NCBI RefSeq assembly: GCF_051020955.1
Contig: NC_135013.1
Coordinates: 36,409,302 to 36,473,301 of the forward strand
Reading direction: 5' to 3'
Length of the DNA stretch: 64,000 nucleotides
Source of the DNA: Megalopta genalis
Lineage: Eukaryota > Arthropoda > Insecta > Hymenoptera > Halictidae
Under the pieces are notes generated by a model, which made no database searches, had not been told where the DNA came from, and worked only from the letters and a program-made list of their open reading frames with translations. This document shows positions 61,801 to 64,000 of the stretch, piece after piece. Numbering within the stretch: the stretch's first letter is position 1; each line of letters opens with the position of its first letter. The translations under genes were made by a program, and so were the position numbers.

Positions 61801-62548
61801 ATAATTGTACATACTGCTTTACGGCAGCATTCGAACACATTTGTCAATCGTATCGAGTTAAATTCGCGATCTCTCATTTATCGAAACGGCTCGATGGTAA
61901 TGATTCAGCGACGACAGGTTAGCCGACAAGACCGAAATGGGGACAGAGTGTTTGCTTAGCGAGCAAGTTAAATATACTCGTAGGTCGCTTGCACTTTTAC
62001 GTTATTTTGCCGGGAAACCGGTCGATTATACTTGACTTACTGTTTATCCGCGCCATGTTTTCGAACGTGGCGGGATTCCACGCTATACGATTTTTATCAG
62101 CTGTGCCGTTTCTCGGTAATGTCTGCTGCATTATTGCAACTTGAGCCGGCAACTTGATTGTCGGTAACATTTCAATGTAACAAATCCACAATTTTATGTT
62201 GCAAGACTCGCGAATTCTTATTATTGTTTCTATATTGTCGAGAAGTAATATTTTTAAAAAAGAATTTTATTAAAAGGGTATGTCGGATTTCAGGCACATG
62301 TTCACTTTAGGAATAAAACTATCGATCACTAAATACGCCATACATACATACATACATTACTTTATGATTTTATACGATGACTTTAAATAACTTTATAATA
62401 TAACTCTACGACAATTTGAAGCAGCGTAAAGATCGAAAGCATTTTAAAATGTCTATACATTATTTTCAATATATTAAATCGTTTAAACGAAGACTGAACT
62501 TGCTATTTAGTTTCTATTTCCTGCAATTGATACAGACAATTTTCACTT

Positions 62549-62575
62549 TGCATAACAATCCGCAGTCGAGTAATG
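62549..62575 (-). repeat. Family A end motif
   Basis: The minus strand reads ATTACTCGACTGCGGATTGT then TATGC, one or two substitutions from the terminal motif of the 43-kb element. Confidence 0.4.
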
Positions 62576-63224
62576 ACAAGATCGGATCTATTCAGATTTC
62601 ACGCGGTTTAAATTACACTTTATGGTCGAATAAAGAAACCGCTTTACAAAAACGACAAGGCTAGATCTACTCGAATTTCGTGGAATTGTTGCCGCGATGT
62701 GTGCTCGAACAAAGAAACTGATTGCATCGCTGCTTGACGTACTAACAAACTTCGCGATAAAATAGTCGCGAAAGGTAGTCGCGAGAAAAACCGTGCGATG
62801 CACAGTTACGATTCGATCCGGCTTTTCCCACACTGAAAAACGAGAAACCAGACAGCGGCAGACTTTCAGAAACAAAAGCAACAAACAGTCGGAAACAGGA
62901 GTAGCGCCGCAGTTCTTCGAATAAATTGTTCTTCTGGTTGCACGCGAGCGAATCCGCGTGGCACAAGTCCCATTGACCTACGTCTATCCGAGGGGAGGAG
63001 AATGAAAGGCGACGTCGAGGATTTTGCTTTTTGGTATAGTGTTACGCCGGGTACGGTAGCATGATCCTAAACCGCACTATCTCGACCAGCGTAGTCGGAC
63101 ACGTTTCTTTCGGTGTCGAGCACAAGAGGACAGCAAGGTTAACCAATCTGTAACCGGTTCGCGACATTCGATTCCCTCGATTAACCGCGTCGATTCGGAC
63201 ACTGTCTGCTAGCCCACTGTCGCT

Positions 63225-64000
63225 GTTTCTATCTTTGTCACTGTTGCTGCCTATATCTCGGTCGTCTCTGTCTCTGATTCTGTCGTCTCTGCCTCTGACT
63301 CTGTCGTCTCCGATTCTGATTCTATCTCTGCCTCTGATTCTGTCTCTGATTTTAATTCTGTCTCTGTCTTCGATTTTGTCTTTGTCTCTGATTCTGTCGC
63401 TGTCCCTGACTCTGTCTATGTCGTCTATATCTCTCTCTGTTCTGTCTCTATCTCTGTCTCTGTTTCTATTTTTGTCTCCATCTTTGTCTTTGTCTCTGTC
63501 TCCATCTTTATTTTTGTCTCTGTTACCATCTTTATCTTTGTCTCTGTCGTCTCTGATTCTGATTCTGTCTCTGTCTTCGATTTTGTCTTTATCTCTGATT
63601 CTATCTCTGTCTATGTCGTCTATGTCTCTCGCTGTCTCTGTCTCTGTTTCTGTCTCTGTCTCTGTCTCTGTCTCTGTCTTTGTCTCTGTCGTCTCTGATT
63701 CTGATTCTATCTCTGCCTCTAATTCTGTCTTTGTCTCTGATTTTAATTCTGTCTCTGTCTTCGATTTTGTCTTTGTCTCTGATTCTGTCGCTGTCCCTGA
63801 CTCTGTCTATGTCGTCTATATCTCTCTCTGTTCTGTCTCTATCTCTGTCTCTGTTTCTATTTTTGTCTCCATCTTTATCTTTGTCTTTGTTTCCATCTTT
63901 ATCTTTGTCTCTGTCGTCTCTGATTCTGATTCTGTCTCTGTCTTCGATTTTGTCTTTATCTCTGATTCTATCTCTGTCTATGTCGTCTATGTCGTCTATG
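63225..64000 (+). repeat. Degenerate TCTCTG/TCTGTC minisatellite with higher-order repeat
   Basis: The stretch is built from TCTCTG, GATTCTG, TCTTTG and TCGTCT variants and runs off the window. A longer unit is visible: the block CTTCGATTTTGTCTTTGTC near 63368 recurs near 63759, and its CTTTATC variant near 63578 recurs near 63942, so the higher-order period is about 365-390 bp. Not coding, because the Arg-Asp-rich minus frame is interrupted at 63601-63603. Confidence 0.85.

Larger units (their letters stand above)
35142..64000. other. Gene-free right half (intronic or intergenic) with scattered repeats
   Basis: No recognisable coding exon in about 29 kb. AT-rich DNA alternates with GC/CpG-rich patches at 38.43-39.1, 46.48-46.75, 49.0-49.5, 52.7-53.2, 56.95-57.6, 58.4-58.95, 59.4-60.0 and 60.6-61.1 kb, which may be regulatory or old exonic DNA. 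The repeats listed separately account for part of the rest. The longest frame (60915-61427, minus, 170 codons) is unrecognised. Confidence 0.5.

Noticed and set aside
63604..64000. Minus-strand frame rich in Arg-Asp/Lys-Asp dipeptides entering from the right edge
   Set aside because: It seemed open through the whole array, but the phase shifts and a stop lies at 63601-63603. It is a by-product of the hexamer repeat.
1..64000. CRISPR arrays, rRNA or tRNA genes
   Set aside because: Repeats lack regular spacers, and no tRNA A/B boxes with a cloverleaf or rRNA segments were recognised by eye. A tRNAscan-SE run would settle the tRNA question.

Overview
The window reads as nuclear DNA of an insect, most likely a hymenopteran (bee, ant or wasp). 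The genes have many exons and short introns (74-76 nt in one of them). The non-coding DNA is rich in CpG and in GA/CT, CA and triplet microsatellites. The genes sit in an AT-rich block beside GC-rich gene-free DNA, a layout known from bee genomes. The order-level placement is inference; no species marker is visible.

Region by region: bases 1 to about 22,800 are GC- and CpG-rich with no recognisable coding exon. They hold microsatellites, long polypurine or polypyrimidine stretches, palindromes, a pair of octamer (ATGCAAAT) sites and several good minus-strand splice-donor sequences between 5.9 and 7.1 kb, as expected of a promoter and 5'-UTR region of a leftward gene or of a large regulatory domain. 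From 22,881 to 32,791 four conserved genes are packed into AT-rich DNA: NSUN4 (+, mitochondrial rRNA m5C methyltransferase, 8 exons), an SLC17-family sialin/phosphate-type transporter (-, 9 coding exons including a 25-nt first coding segment), SPEF1/CLAMP (+, microtubule-binding axonemal protein, 3 exons) and LSM3 (-, U6 snRNP and mRNA-decay Sm-like ring subunit, 3 exons). All four were rebuilt exon by exon, and reading frames close across every junction. They form two convergent pairs, NSUN4/SLC17 and SPEF1/LSM3, with only about 305 and 313 bp between facing stop codons.

From about 34.05 to 35.14 kb lies a second CpG-rich island ending in a strong plus-strand splice donor, a candidate first exon of a rightward gene. 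The remaining ~29 kb to the window end has no recognised exon. It carries old mobile-element debris: a 234-bp mariner-derived MITE with perfect inverted ends and a transposase tail, a 242-bp inverted-end element with scattered relatives, and an unassigned dispersed family with four copies. It also has several local tandem duplications and, from about 63.2 kb to the window edge, a degenerate TCTCTG array with higher-order structure.

The four genes are not an operon-like system. They serve mitochondrial translation, membrane transport, cilia or sperm flagella, and RNA processing, and their clustering looks like ordinary compact gene packing. No previously undescribed enzymatic or defence system was found. 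The most novel material is the repeat families and the regulatory architecture.
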